A DNA stretch of 64,000 bases, taken from 2-12-FULL-35-15 sp040389865 (GTDB taxonomy: Bacteria; Bacteroidota; Bacteroidia; 2-12-FULL-35-15). Shown piece after piece: positions 37,501 to 46,090 of this stretch (positions are counted from its first letter, which is position 1; each line of letters opens with the position of its first letter). The notes below the pieces were generated by a model. The model was not told where the DNA came from, made no database searches, and was given only the letters and a program-made list of their open reading frames with translations. A program made the position numbers and the translations under genes. The stretch lies in the NCBI GenBank assembly GCA_040389865.1, contig JAZJZM010000009.1, positions 310,001 to 374,000 of the forward strand. Reading direction: 5' to 3'.

Positions 37501-40500
37501 TTCCGGGACATCCGTTTGCAGAAGGAGTGATGGTATAAACAGCGGTTCCGGCCACAAGGCCTGTAGTTGTTAATGTTTGGGATATAATGGAACCCGAACC
37601 CGCAGTTGCTCCAGTAACCCCGGTTTGAACGACTGTCCATGAAAAAGTGGAACCCACTACTATACTTGATAATGCTAAAGATGTAGTAGCCCCTGAACAT
37701 AGTGTTTGCGCTGAAGGTGTTGAAGTTACAACCGGTGGTGGATTAACTGTGATGGTCACTAATATAGGTAAGCCGTTACAACCACCTGCAACTGGAGTAA
37801 TGGTATAAGTAGCAGTACCGGGAGTTGTGCCGGTTGCGGTTAATGTTTGTGCAATGGTATCATTACTTCCATTGGCAGCACCAACTGTATTGTTTTGATT
37901 TACAGTCCATGAAAAAGTAGTTCCGGGAATATTGCTGCTTAACACAACCAGGACTGAACTGCCCGAGCAAATTGTTTTAGTGGCAGGAAGTGCTATTGCC
38001 ACTAATGTAGGTTTCACCGTAATGGTCACTGAAATTGGAGTACCGGGACAGCCGCCTGCGTTAGGAGTTATTATATAAAGTGCCGTTCCGGATGTTGTGG
38101 CAGATAATGTTTGGGCGATACTGAAACCGGCCCCGGCTGTGGCACCGGTTACATTATTTTGGCTTACTGTCCATGAAAAGGTTGTACCTGACACGTTGCT
38201 TGACAAAGCAATACTTGTTATGTTTCCGGAACAAATAGTTTGTGATGCAGGAGTTGCTATTGCAAGTGGTGTTGGATTCACAGTTACGGTTACATTTTTT
38301 GCAATTCCCTGACAACCATTTGCAGTTGGGGTTATTGTATATATAGCAGTTCCTGAAACACTGCCGGTAGCTGTTAATGTTTGAACTATATTTTGACCAC
38401 TTCCGGCAATTGCTCCTGATACACCTGATTGAACAACCGTCCAGGCAAAAGTAGTACCGGAAATATTACTTGTTAATGCAAGTGATGTGGCAGTGCCGGA
38501 ACAAACAGTTTGTGCCCCGGGTGATATCGTTACAATTGGGTTTGGATTTACCGTAATGGTCACCATAATTGGTGCGCCCTCACATCCGTTAGTGGAAGGG
38601 GTAATCGTATAAGTTACCGTACCCGGAGTTGTTCCAAATGTTGCAGATAAAACCTGAACAATTGAAGTTCCATTACTGGCGGAACCACCTGAGGCACCAC
38701 TTTGAGCAACTGTCCATGTGAAAGTAGTGCCTACAAGGTTACTTGATAAGGCAATAGAAGTTGAAGCCCCCGAACAGATCGTTTGAACCAAAGGAGTAGC
38801 GATAGCAACAGCTTTAGGATTTACAGTAATAGTAACTGAGATCGGAGAACCTAAACAGCCTCCGGAAGTTGGAGTGATTGTATACACTGCTGTTCCTGCA
38901 GAAGTTCCAGTTGCCGTCAACGCCTGAGAAATAATTGATCCGGAACCGGTAGAAGCACCTGAAACACCGGTCTGGACAACTGTCCAACCAAAAGTAGTTC
39001 CCGGAATATTACTTGTAAGCACAATTAAGGGTGAATTCCCGGAACAGATAATTTGAGCAGAAGGTATGGCAGTAGCGAAAGGTATCGAATTAACAGTTAC
39101 TGTTACTGTTATAGGAAGCCCCACACAACCACCCGCAGTTGGGGTAATGATATACACCGCTGTTCCGGAAGCAGTACTTGTAGTAGCTAAAACCTGGCTG
39201 ATCGAAGTTCCTGTTCCGGCAGAACCTCCGGAAACACCTGTTTGAATTATTGTCCAGCTATAAGTTGTACCAGGCATTGTACTCGTTAGAACAAAAGAAG
39301 TAGCATTTCCGGAGCAAATTGTTTGATTCGCTGGACTGGCAGTTACAGTTGGACCGGGATTAATAGTAATTGTAAATGTTGATGTTTCAGCAGCACATGT
39401 ACCACCGGCAGGAATTAAATTTGTAACAACATAGGTTCCCGGGGCGCTCAATTGCAGGTCGATCTCCCCTGTATTTACATGAACAAATACTAATCCGGCA
39501 GGTGAAGCCGAAAAAATACCTGCACTTGCTCCTACACCAAATACAGGAACAGGATTATTACTTCCAAACTGGCAGTATGGAGAACCGGCATAACTGAAAA
39601 GTGCGATAGGCGCCACCGTAATTGTCATATTCATACAATTTGCTTTCGGGCAGGGACCATTTGTGGTATAACAAAGCGTATACGTATTTAATGCGCTTGT
39701 AGCATTAGTGATCGTTCCGGTTGATGGATTAATAGATAAACCAGCCGGAGTTGCAGAAAAAGTACCTCCAGGCAAACCTGTAATTACCGGTGTTGGGTTA
39801 GGTGCTGATTGGCAATAAGTTCCTGATGTATAAGAGTATGCCGCATTATCAGTACGTTTTACAACAACTGCGATATTAACAGGACTTCCTGCACATCCAT
39901 CCGCTAAAGGCGTTACGGTATAAGTGGCAGTACCCGGAAGTGCAAAAAAGCTTGTATTTGTTAACGTTTGCGCTATCGTAGTTCCAGAACCTGCAGTGGC
40001 ACCGGAAACATCTGTTTGAGTAACTGTCCAAGGGAATGTAGTGCCAATTACATTACTTGTTAAGGCGATTGAAGTAGTCTCTCCTGAACAAATGTTTTGA
40101 GATGACGGGGTTGCAGTTACCACAGGACGCGGATTTACTTTAACGGTATCCGAAACCGGTGTGCCGGGACAAGTACCAAAGGTAGGGGTGACCGTATAAA
40201 TTGCAAAACCCGGAGTGCTACCGGTAGCTGTTAACCCTTGTTTAATAGTAGTGCCAGAACTGGCAAATGCTCCTGAAACTCCTGTTTGAGTTACCGTCCA
40301 AACAAAAGAGGTTCCGGGAATATTACTTACTAAAGCAATAAATGTGGTATCACCCGAACAAATTGTAATAGCGGAAGGGATAGGCGTAACCACCGGCCTA
40401 GGTTTTACGGTAATGGAAACAGAAATTGGTGAGCCCTGGCATCCACCACCCGAAGAAGGTGTAATCGTATAGGCTGCAGTTCCATTCACTATCCCAGTGG

Positions 40501-43500
40501 ATGTTAAAACATCCGCAATAGTAGCGCCCGATCCAACTGATGCTCCGGATACACCGGTTTGAACTACAGTCCAGGCAAAAGTGGTACCAATTACAGTACT
40601 TGCTAAAGCAATTGAGGTTGTACCTCCCGAACAGAATGTTTGCGATACAGGAGTTGCAGTAGCAATTGGAATCGGACTAACAGTTATCGTGTCATTTTTG
40701 GGAGTTCCAGCACAACCATTTGCAGTTGGCGTGATCGTGTATATGGCAGTACCAGCAACTGTTCCTGTTGTAGATAAAGTTTGAACGATGGTAGAACCCG
40801 TTCCAGGGCTTGCTCCCGTCACACCAGACTGAACAACTGTCCATGCATAGGTTGTACCTGCTACGTTACTGGTTAAAGCCATTGAAGTGGAACCAAAAGA
40901 GCAAAATGCATCTACCGGAGGGCTCACTGTTACAACAGGTTTGGGATTAACGGTAACGGTTACGATAACGGGGTTTCCGCTGCAAAGCCCAAGTGTTGGA
41001 ACAACCGTATAGGTTACAATACCAGGAGTAGTAGATAATGCTGTCAGGGTTTGTGCAATAGAAGCCCCCGTACCATCCGAGGCTCCGGAAGCATTTGTTT
41101 GATTAAATGTCCAGGCAAAAGTTGTTCCCGGAACATTACTTGTTAGCGCAATTGAGGTAGGACTGCCCGAACAAAGTGTTTGAGTTGAAGGAGATGCAGT
41201 TAAAACAGGTACCGGATTTACAGTAATTACAACAACTATTGGTGCACCGCTGCAACCATTGGCTGATGGTGTAATCGTATACGTTATAGTACCAGCAGAT
41301 GTAGTGGTTGTATTTATTGTTTGCGCTATCGTTGAACCAGAACCGGATGACCCTCCGGATACCCCGGACTGAGCTATCGTCCAGGAGAAAAAAGTTCCAA
41401 CAACAGTACTTGATAAGGCGATATTTGTTAATCCGTATGAACAAATTGTTTGTGCAGTGGGTGTTGCCGTTGCAACCATAATTGGGTTCACTGTAATGGT
41501 AACTGTTAACGCCTGCCCGGGGCAACCACCCGGAGTTGTTGGTATAATTGTATAAACAGCGGTTCCTGTACTATTTCCTGTGGTTGATAAGGTTTGAGCA
41601 ATTGAAGCTCCTGTTCCGGCTGAAGCACCTGAAACACCTGTTTGAACTACAGTCCAGGCAAAAGTACTTCCTCCAATTGTACTCGTTAAGGAGATCCCAG
41701 TAGTTATTCCGGAACATATCGATTGAGCCGCTGGTGTTGCTGTTACAACAGGAGCCGTATTAATTACAACTTGAAATGAGTCGATATCGCCCGGACATGG
41801 ACCTGGTACTATGGTATTTTTAACCTTATACGTTCCAGGGGTACTTAATGTTAAATCAATTTCACCTGTAGCCGGATTTACAAATACTAAACCTGCAGGA
41901 GTTGCCGAAAATACTCCGGCACTCGCACCAACAGGAAAGGTCGGAAAAATGTTGGCACTGTACTGACAAAATGGAGGAGACGTATAACTGAAATTTGACG
42001 AAGGCAGAGTAACTATTGTAACATTTGCGGTGCTTGTTGTTGGACAAGGACCATTTGTTAAATACGTTATAGCGTATGTGCCTATTGTACTAGCCGATAA
42101 ATTGATCTGTCCTGAATTAATATTTATAAAAACTAAACCTGCAGGACTTGCAGAGAAAGTACCTCCGGCCAACCCGGTAATGGCAGGTGTTGGGTTAGGC
42201 TCTGTTTGACAATATGTAGAAACAGAATAATTAAATGAAGGGTTATCCGCTTTACTTACGTTAACTACAATGGTTATAGCGGTTCCCAGACATCCATTAG
42301 ATGTTGAAGGGGTAACGGTATAAACTACACTACCGGGTACAGATCCTGTAAGAGTTAACGCTTGAGCTATATTGGAGCCTGCACCTGCAGTTGCACCTGA
42401 TACACCGGTTTGATTAACCGTCCAGGAAAAAGTAGTACCTATGATATTACTTGTTAATGCAATAGCGGTGCTGTTTCCTGAACAAATTGCCTGAGATGCA
42501 GGAGTTGCAGTAACAATAGGTTTCGGATTTACGGTAATGGTCACTAAAATTGGCAGGCCTGAACAATTACCTGAAGTAGGAATAATCGAATACGTTACAG
42601 TACCCGCTGTAATACCGGTTGCTGATAAAATTTGAGTAATAGCAGACCCCGCTCCTGAAGAAGCACCGGAAGCACCTGTTTGAACAACCGTCCAGGCAAA
42701 AGTACTTCCCGGAATATCACTTGTTAAAGTGATGGCAGTTGCAGCACCGGCACAAATTGTTTGAGCTGCCGGGGTTGCTGTTGCAATAGGAGTTCTATCA
42801 ACATTTACAATTACAGAAATAGGAAAACCTACGCAACCGGTAGCCGATGGTGTGATGGTATATACCGCTGATCCGGGTGATGCTCCGGTAGTACTTAATG
42901 TTTGACTAATGGAAGAACCTGTTCCGGCACTACCCCCTGTTACTACATTTTGGCTGATTGTCCAGGCGAATGTTGCACCACTAACATTACTTGTTAAAGA
43001 AATCCCTGTTGTACTTCCCGAACAAATAGTTTGTGAGGTTGGGGTTGCAATAGCGAGCGGATATGGATTAATTGTAATAGTAACATTAATTGGGGTTCCT
43101 ATACAACCGCTTCCCGGAACAGTAGGAGTTATGGTATAAACAGCAGTACCCATAGAAGAACCAGTAGTAGAAAGAGCCTGGATAATACTGGAACCGGCTC
43201 CGGCCGAACCGCCTGTTACACCTGTTTGAACAACTGTCCAGGCAAAAGTAGTACCCGGGACACTACTTGATAATGTTATAGATGTGGAATTTCCGGTACA
43301 AAATGCTTGCGCTGAAGGAGTAGCAGTTACAACAGGCTTTGGATTTACACTAATGGTCACTAAAATAGGAATACCCGAGCAAGTGCCCACCGAAGGGGTA
43401 ATTGTATAGGTAACAGTACCTGTGGTGCTACCTGTTGCTGCTAATGTTTGCCCAATTGTGGCACCACTTCCGGCAGACGCACCTGAAACACCGGTTTGAA

Positions 43501-45457
43501 CGGCAGTCCAATTAAATACAGTTCCGGAAATATCACTTGTGAGTGCAATTGAAGTTGCGTCTCCCGAACAAATTGTTTGGGTAGAAGGAACGGCAGTTGC
43601 TACCGGCTTTGGATTAACAGTTACTGTTACAGTAAATGGAGGCCCTGTACACGTTACAGTGGATGGAACAACTGTATAAACAGCTGTTCCGGGAGATGTA
43701 CCTGTAGCAACTATTGTTTGAGAAATTGTGGAACCAGAACCATTTGCAGCACCGGCAGCACCTGTTTGAACTACTGTCCAGTTAAATGAAGTAACGGAAA
43801 CATTACTTGTTAATGAAATAGAGGTAACACCACCCGAACAAATTATTTGAGTAGAAGGGATGGCAGTACCAGTAGGGATAGGATTTACAACAATTGTTAC
43901 ATTAATTGAATTTCCAACACAGCCTCCGGCAGTAGGTGTAACTGTATATACTGCGGTTCCAGTAACCGGTCCAGTGGTTGAAAGCGTTTGAGCAATTGAC
44001 GTTCCACTTCCAGAAGTAGCCCCAGAAACTCCTGATTGAGCAACTGTCCAGGTAAATGTTGTTCCACCTATAGAGCTTGTTAAGCCAACAGAAGTGGTAC
44101 TACCTGAGCATATCGACTGAGTTGATGGAGATGCCGTTGCTACGGGAGCTGAATTAACAGAAACAGTAACTTGCGCACAAGCAGTAGTATTACAGGTTCC
44201 AGAGGCATGAACATAATATGTGGTAGTGGATGATGGCGCCACCGTTATTGAAGCACCGGTTCCAATCAAAGTTCCCCCGCAAGCTCCTGAATACCACTTA
44301 TAGGATGCACCTAACCCCAATGAGCCGCCATTTTGTGTTAAGGTAGTAGAACCACCGCATGTAGGATTTGGACTAGCTGTGGCTGATGATGGAGCAATGG
44401 ATAAAGCACCGGATGTAACAGTAACAGATGCGCAGGCAGTAGTATTACAAGTACCTTGTGCCCTCACAAAATAGGTGGTAGTAGATGAAGGTGATACACT
44501 TATCGAAGAGCCGTTTCCAACAAAAGTTCCACCACAACCACCGGAATACCAATACCAGGCAGCACCTGTTCCGAGCGAACCTCCTCCTACACTTAATACT
44601 GTTGAACCACCTCCGCAAAGCGGATTGGGGCTTGCCGAAGCGGATGAAGGGGCTGAAGATGCGGTATTAACACCGACAGTAACAGAAGCACAGGAGGTGG
44701 TATTACAATTCCCTTGTGCTCTTACATAATAAGTAGTGGTGGATGAAGGTGATACATTGATGGAAGAACCGCTTCCTACAAAACTTCCGGGACAACCATT
44801 CGCATACCAATTCCAGGAAGCACCTGTTCCTAAAGAACCTCCACCAACACTTAATGTAGTGGATCCACCGCAAGTTGGATTAGGACTTGCGGACGCAAAT
44901 GAAGGAGCGCCTGATTGTATACATGAAGGAGCATAATTGAAACAGATGCTGGCATCCGTAACGCAAACAGCTTGATAGCTGTCACCTCCACTGATAGTGA
45001 TCTGCAAACTGTTTGTTCCACCATAGTTATATCCGGGAACAGCACCGGAGAAACAGTAACTTTGAGGCCAACAATTACCACACCAACAGTCGCCTATGGG
45101 AGGTAAACATTGTAAAGTAAATCCATTTATTGAAACACATAAGGTACCATAACCACAATCCGCTTTTCTAACGGTTACACAAACGCTGGTCATGTTATTC
45201 CCGCCCGGTATCGGATCGCCAAAATTCCGGATACCATTGTTCCAGTCTCCACTGCCAGACCATGGTGGGTTACATGCATAAGAAGATCCACCACAAATGG
45301 TACACCAACCTGAAGACCAACTTACGGATGTACAGGCAGTTTGAGAAGTTCCAACAAAAGGCAATAAAAGAATAAACGTCAAAAACAAAGAAGCCAGAAT
45401 ATTCTTCTGGTTAGTTTTTAAAGTACGACCCATGAATTGAGTAGTTTTTATATTCAT
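31523..45457 (-). CDS. Giant secreted PKD-like repeat protein with T9SS type B tail (4644 aa)
   Basis: A 13.9-kb frame beginning MNIKTTQFMGRTLKT with a long basic N-region, then a hydrophobic stretch (ILASLFLTFILLLPFVG) and cleavage near TSQT. The cysteine-rich head (SSGWCTICGGSSYAC, DCWCGNCWPQSYC, VPGYNYGGTN) is very close to that of the 5529-residue protein. Three Ig-like repeats follow, then 29 PKD-like repeats in arrays of 7, 7, 7, 5, 2 and 1 separated by single two-part blocks, with four tandem blocks before the last repeat, then a SprB-type repeat (ANCYDTAGSILGLIV), a PKD domain (YLWQFGISD) and a CHU_C type B sorting domain (NIFTPNGDNINDVF...FNRWGQKEAEW). From the third array onward the order is identical to the larger protein. 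It starts 59 bases after the partner gene at 45517-45969, probably in one operon. Surface adhesin or sheath function is inferred. Confidence 0.93.
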   Translation of the reverse strand: MNIKTTQFMGRTLKTNQKNILASLFLTFILLLPFVGTSQTACTSVSWSSGWCTICGGSSYACNPPWSGSGDWNNGIRNFGDPIPGGNNMTSVCVTVRKADCGYGTLCVSINGFTLQCLPPIGDCWCGNCWPQSYCFSGAVPGYNYGGTNSLQITISGGDSYQAVCVTDASICFNYAPSCIQSGAPSFASASPNPTCGGSTTLSVGGGSLGTGASWNWYANGCPGSFVGSGSSINVSPSSTTTYYVRAQGNCNTTSCASVTVGVNTASSAPSSASASPNPLCGGGSTVLSVGGGSLGTGAAWYWYSGGCGGTFVGNGSSISVSPSSTTTYFVRAQGTCNTTACASVTVTSGALSIAPSSATASPNPTCGGSTTLTQNGGSLGLGASYKWYSGACGGTLIGTGASITVAPSSTTTYYVHASGTCNTTACAQVTVSVNSAPVATASPSTQSICSGSTTSVGLTSSIGGTTFTWTVAQSGVSGATSGSGTSIAQTLSTTGPVTGTAVYTVTPTAGGCVGNSINVTIVVNPIPTGTAIPSTQIICSGGVTSISLTSNVSVTSFNWTVVQTGAAGAANGSGSTISQTIVATGTSPGTAVYTVVPSTVTCTGPPFTVTVTVNPKPVATAVPSTQTICSGDATSIALTSDISGTVFNWTAVQTGVSGASAGSGATIGQTLAATGSTTGTVTYTITPSVGTCSGIPILVTISVNPKPVVTATPSAQAFCTGNSTSITLSSSVPGTTFAWTVVQTGVTGGSAGAGSSIIQALSTTGSSMGTAVYTITPTVPGSGCIGTPINVTITINPYPLAIATPTSQTICSGSTTGISLTSNVSGATFAWTISQNVVTGGSAGTGSSISQTLSTTGASPGSAVYTITPSATGCVGFPISVIVNVDRTPIATATPAAQTICAGAATAITLTSDIPGSTFAWTVVQTGASGASSGAGSAITQILSATGITAGTVTYSIIPTSGNCSGLPILVTITVNPKPIVTATPASQAICSGNSTAIALTSNIIGTTFSWTVNQTGVSGATAGAGSNIAQALTLTGSVPGSVVYTVTPSTSNGCLGTAITIVVNVSKADNPSFNYSVSTYCQTEPNPTPAITGLAGGTFSASPAGLVFININSGQINLSASTIGTYAITYLTNGPCPTTSTANVTIVTLPSSNFSYTSPPFCQYSANIFPTFPVGASAGVFSATPAGLVFVNPATGEIDLTLSTPGTYKVKNTIVPGPCPGDIDSFQVVINTAPVVTATPAAQSICSGITTGISLTSTIGGSTFAWTVVQTGVSGASAGTGASIAQTLSTTGNSTGTAVYTIIPTTPGGCPGQALTVTITVNPIMVATATPTAQTICSYGLTNIALSSTVVGTFFSWTIAQSGVSGGSSGSGSTIAQTINTTTTSAGTITYTITPSANGCSGAPIVVVITVNPVPVLTASPSTQTLCSGSPTSIALTSNVPGTTFAWTFNQTNASGASDGTGASIAQTLTALSTTPGIVTYTVVPTLGLCSGNPVIVTVTVNPKPVVTVSPPVDAFCSFGSTSMALTSNVAGTTYAWTVVQSGVTGASPGTGSTIVQTLSTTGTVAGTAIYTITPTANGCAGTPKNDTITVSPIPIATATPVSQTFCSGGTTSIALASTVIGTTFAWTVVQTGVSGASVGSGATIADVLTSTGIVNGTAAYTITPSSGGGCQGSPISVSITVKPRPVVTPIPSAITICSGDTTFIALVSNIPGTSFVWTVTQTGVSGAFASSGTTIKQGLTATGSTPGFAIYTVTPTFGTCPGTPVSDTVKVNPRPVVTATPSSQNICSGETTSIALTSNVIGTTFPWTVTQTDVSGATAGSGTTIAQTLTNTSFFALPGTATYTVTPLADGCAGSPVNIAVVVKRTDNAAYSYTSGTYCQSAPNPTPVITGLPGGTFSATPAGLSINPSTGTITNATSALNTYTLCYTTNGPCPKANCMNMTITVAPIALFSYAGSPYCQFGSNNPVPVFGVGASAGIFSASPAGLVFVHVNTGEIDLQLSAPGTYVVTNLIPAGGTCAAETSTFTITINPGPTVTASPANQTICSGNATSFVLTSTMPGTTYSWTIIQTGVSGGSAGTGTSISQVLATTSTASGTAVYIITPTAGGCVGLPITVTVTVNSIPFATAIPSAQIICSGNSPLIVLTSNIPGTTFGWTVVQTGVSGASTGSGSIISQALTATGTSAGTAVYTITPTSGGCLGSPISVTITVNPKAVAIATPLVQTICSGASTSIALSSNLVGTTFTWTVAQSGASGGSASNGTSIVQVLSATFGTTPGTVTYTITPSTNGCEGAPIMVTITVNPNPIVTISPGAQTVCSGTATSLALTSNISGTTFAWTVVQSGVSGAIAGSGQNIVQTLTATGSVSGTAIYTITPTANGCQGIAKNVTVTVNPTPLAIATPASQTICSGNITSIALSSNVSGTTFSWTVSQNNVTGATAGAGFSIAQTLSATTSGTALYIITPNAGGCPGTPISVTITVKPTLVAIALPATKTICSGSSVLVVLSSNIPGTTFSWTVNQNNTVGAANGSNDTIAQTLTATGTTPGTATYTITPVAGGCNGLPILVTITVNPPPVVTSTPSAQTLCSGATTSLALSSIVVGSTFSWTVVQTGVTGATAGSGSIISQTLTTTGLVAGTAVYTITPSANGCPGTPINVTVTVRLLDDADFTYPSATFCTSGADPIPTITGLPGGTFLSTTPPNSLVVSPTTGIIDLSASALGVYTLSYTTNGLCPNTSSINITITNITPSASFSYLGSPFCQYGTNPTPIYGAGASAGYYTATPAGLVFAHVNTGEIDLMLSAPGTYLITNTIPVSGTCAGATANYSITIDGAPTATATPSAQTICSGSSTSIVLTSSMPGTTYAWTVVQSGVSGASAGTNSSIIQTLSTTALVSGSVIYTIIPTAGNCTGLPITVTIIVDPCPIATAIPSTQAICSGGTTSIALSSNIIGTIFAWTVAQTGATGATAGSGDIIAQTLTATGTSSGTAVYSITLSANGCVGIPLTVTVTINPVPVITATPSSQTICTGDTSSIVLTSTVAGTTFTWTASQLGVSGGSDGGGDTIAQILSATGTVPGVITYTITPNAPGDCPGQPMTVSITVNPDPIVTATPTAQIICSGGTTAVVLHSNVSSTTFAWSVVQTNVTGATADTGSNITQTLTATDSIPGTALYSVVPTDTVTGCAGIPVEVIVTVNPLPVIKATPASQIICTGSTTGIALSSNVFGTSFSWTVVQTGITGAVPGSGATIAQTLAVAGTTTGTAVYTISSIGGGCTGNTITVTITVNTMDSSSFSYASPSFCQSGIDPVAIVSGLPGGVFSSVTGLVLLDTLTGLIDLSASPLGLHTVKYTTSGLCSDTSITYVAITAAPGSGFIYQDSSYCQNGNNPLPIFDSLAIAGVFSATPAGLVFADSSTGEINLSLSAVGTYTITNYLAPNGGCGADSSTINITIVPLVATATPLSQAICSGTATSIALTSSLPNTTYIWTVVQTGITGASAGSDSVIAQTLTLTGSIPGTAVYTITPSNGVCTGDTIMVTITVNPAAIGIATPTSQTICSDSATAIVLTSNTPGTTFSWIVNQSGVSGATAGTDSIISQTLSTTGTNAGTAVYTITPYSIGCSGSPINVTVTVNPSDDASFTYTSATYCQSGANPTPSITGLPGGTFTSIPSSGLTINPATGTIDLASSTIGVYTLTYTTNGTVCPNSSSITMTIGNTSPSANFSYPGSPYCQNGTNPSPVYGPGASAGIFTSSPSGLVFIHVNTGEIDLAGSNPGTYTVTNTIPVSGTCLAAVATSTVTISMSDDASFIYTSATYCRSGIDPIPSITGLAGGTFSATPAGLIINASTGIIDLDSCSLGVYTLTYSTNGPCPDSSSITMVITDTTPSTNFSYSGSPFCQNGSDPFPVYGLGASAGIFSASPSGLTFVHLNTGQIDLLLSTPGTYTVTNTIPVSGSCLASTSTTTVVISNADDASFVYTSSTYCRSGTNPTPSITGLSGGTFTSSPAGLVLDSITGSISLSTSSLGVYTLTYTTNGVCQNTSSITMTISDTTPSVSFSYPASPFCQNGYNPSPTFGPGASAGIFSSTPAGLAFVNLNTGEINLSISLPGVYTVTNTIPTSGSCLAASSTSMVTITSSDDASFTYTSATYCNSGTNPTPTITGLAGGTFSSTPVGLSINPTTGAINLATSALGVYNLCYSTNGACPFTECITMTITDTTPTSNFSYTGSPFCQNGNNPFPVFASGASAGIFSAIPAGLVFAHVNTGEIDLAACSAGTYTVINTIPVSGTCLASISTSTVIISSSPVITATPSSQTICSGQTTAIVLTSSETNTTYNWTVNQAGVSGATADSVATIAQTLIITGSNIGTATYNITSDANGCSGTPLIVPITINPLPLAGMFGMVITPANCYDTAGSILGLIVPPGQNPFTYTWTNTAGDTVAIGSQDLNNAMPGTYSLSLSDVYGCSVNLGPFTVTSTSTVISAFTANPTTGQTPLTVNFTNSSVNATNYLWQFGISDTSTQVDPTYVIVPAGQFQVCLIAYNAFACADTSCSAIEVDQNSVFIIPNIFTPNGDNINDVFTVQGIGLKSLDAEIFNRWGQKEAEWHTTSGGWDGRTASGLEATSGTYYYIINAKGKDGKEYSEKGSFSLIREGK
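32310..44155 (-). repeat. Coding tandem-repeat array of the 4644-residue giant
   Basis: About 11.8 kb of tandem coding repeats: 29 units of ~267 bp and eight of ~480 bp, in the order 7 PKD, block, 7 PKD, block, 7 PKD, block, 5 PKD, block, 2 PKD, four blocks, 1 PKD. Edges are approximate. Confidence 0.8.
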
Positions 45458-45516
45458 TTGTTAATTATTGCTGTTATCAGATCCGAATTGAGAAATGGCA
45501 TAAAGCTCAAGAACTA

Positions 45517-45969
45517 TTATTTCATAACCGCTTTAACTTCAAAATGATATACGGCATATTCTTGGTAATTAGCCGGCTTGTCGACAAAATCTTTTATTTT
45601 AATTACACATTCCGTGTAGTTGGTAGACACACAATCGCCTTTCACTTCTTTATCAGGCTCAATTGTTATGATTTTTTGTTCGGTAGAATTATCTTTCTTG
45701 ATCCATACTTGTTGCGGTGTAAGCACAGCGTCATACCATTTTACAGTTACTGTATGTTGGTTGTGATTAATGATCTTAAGAAATACCACATCATCCTCTT
45801 TACATTTATTTACCTGAGCAAACACCTCAACACCACCAACTATTGTCCGACCGGCTACATCCAAAAATAAGGGCTTCCAATCAATAGCAATAGCCTGAGC
45901 ATCCGCTTTATGTGAAACCGAAAAAATCAGTACAAATAAAGGAATTAATAAATAGTTGGATTTTTTCAT
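45517..45969 (-). CDS. Small secreted protein, giant-partner family, copy 3
   Basis: 150 residues with signal peptide MKKSNYLLIPLFVLIFSVSHKADAQ. The mature part is the most divergent of the three paralogues but keeps the pattern: IDWKPLFLDVAG, GVEVFAQVNKCKEDD, FLKIINHNQHTVTVKWYDAVL, KGDC and IKIKDFVDKPANYQEYAVYHFEV. The two cysteines shared by the family are present (NKC, KGDC), plus a third in YTEC. It is the first gene of a probable two-gene operon with the 4644-residue giant, 59 bases apart, and has a good Bacteroidota promoter directly upstream. Function is unknown; the repeated pairing with giant type B proteins suggests a dedicated partner. Confidence 0.82.
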   Translation of the reverse strand: MKKSNYLLIPLFVLIFSVSHKADAQAIAIDWKPLFLDVAGRTIVGGVEVFAQVNKCKEDDVVFLKIINHNQHTVTVKWYDAVLTPQQVWIKKDNSTEQKIITIEPDKEVKGDCVSTNYTECVIKIKDFVDKPANYQEYAVYHFEVKAVMK

Positions 45970-45993
45970 AACTATCAGTTTATTAGTTCTATG

Positions 45994-46024
45994 CGAAGAT
46001 ATAACAAAACTTTAAATAATCAAA
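45994..46024 (-). promoter_or_regulatory. Promoter of partner copy 3 / 4644-aa giant operon
   Basis: On the minus strand TTTG (46021-46024) as -33 element and TATCTTCG (45994-46001, one base from TAnnTTTG) as -7 element are separated by 19 bases, the expected spacing. The block TTTTGTTATATCTTCGCA is shared with the region upstream of partner copy 2. Confidence 0.6.
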
Positions 46025-46090
46025 TAATTGTTTAACTCAGAAAATTAGAATTATATACGTTAAAACACACTACTTACAATAAAAATTCGA

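Noticed and set aside
14925..44155. Tandem DNA repeats as a CRISPR or satellite array
   Set aside because: The repeats are coding, ~267 and ~480 bp long, divergent and in one frame; no short identical repeats with unique spacers occur.
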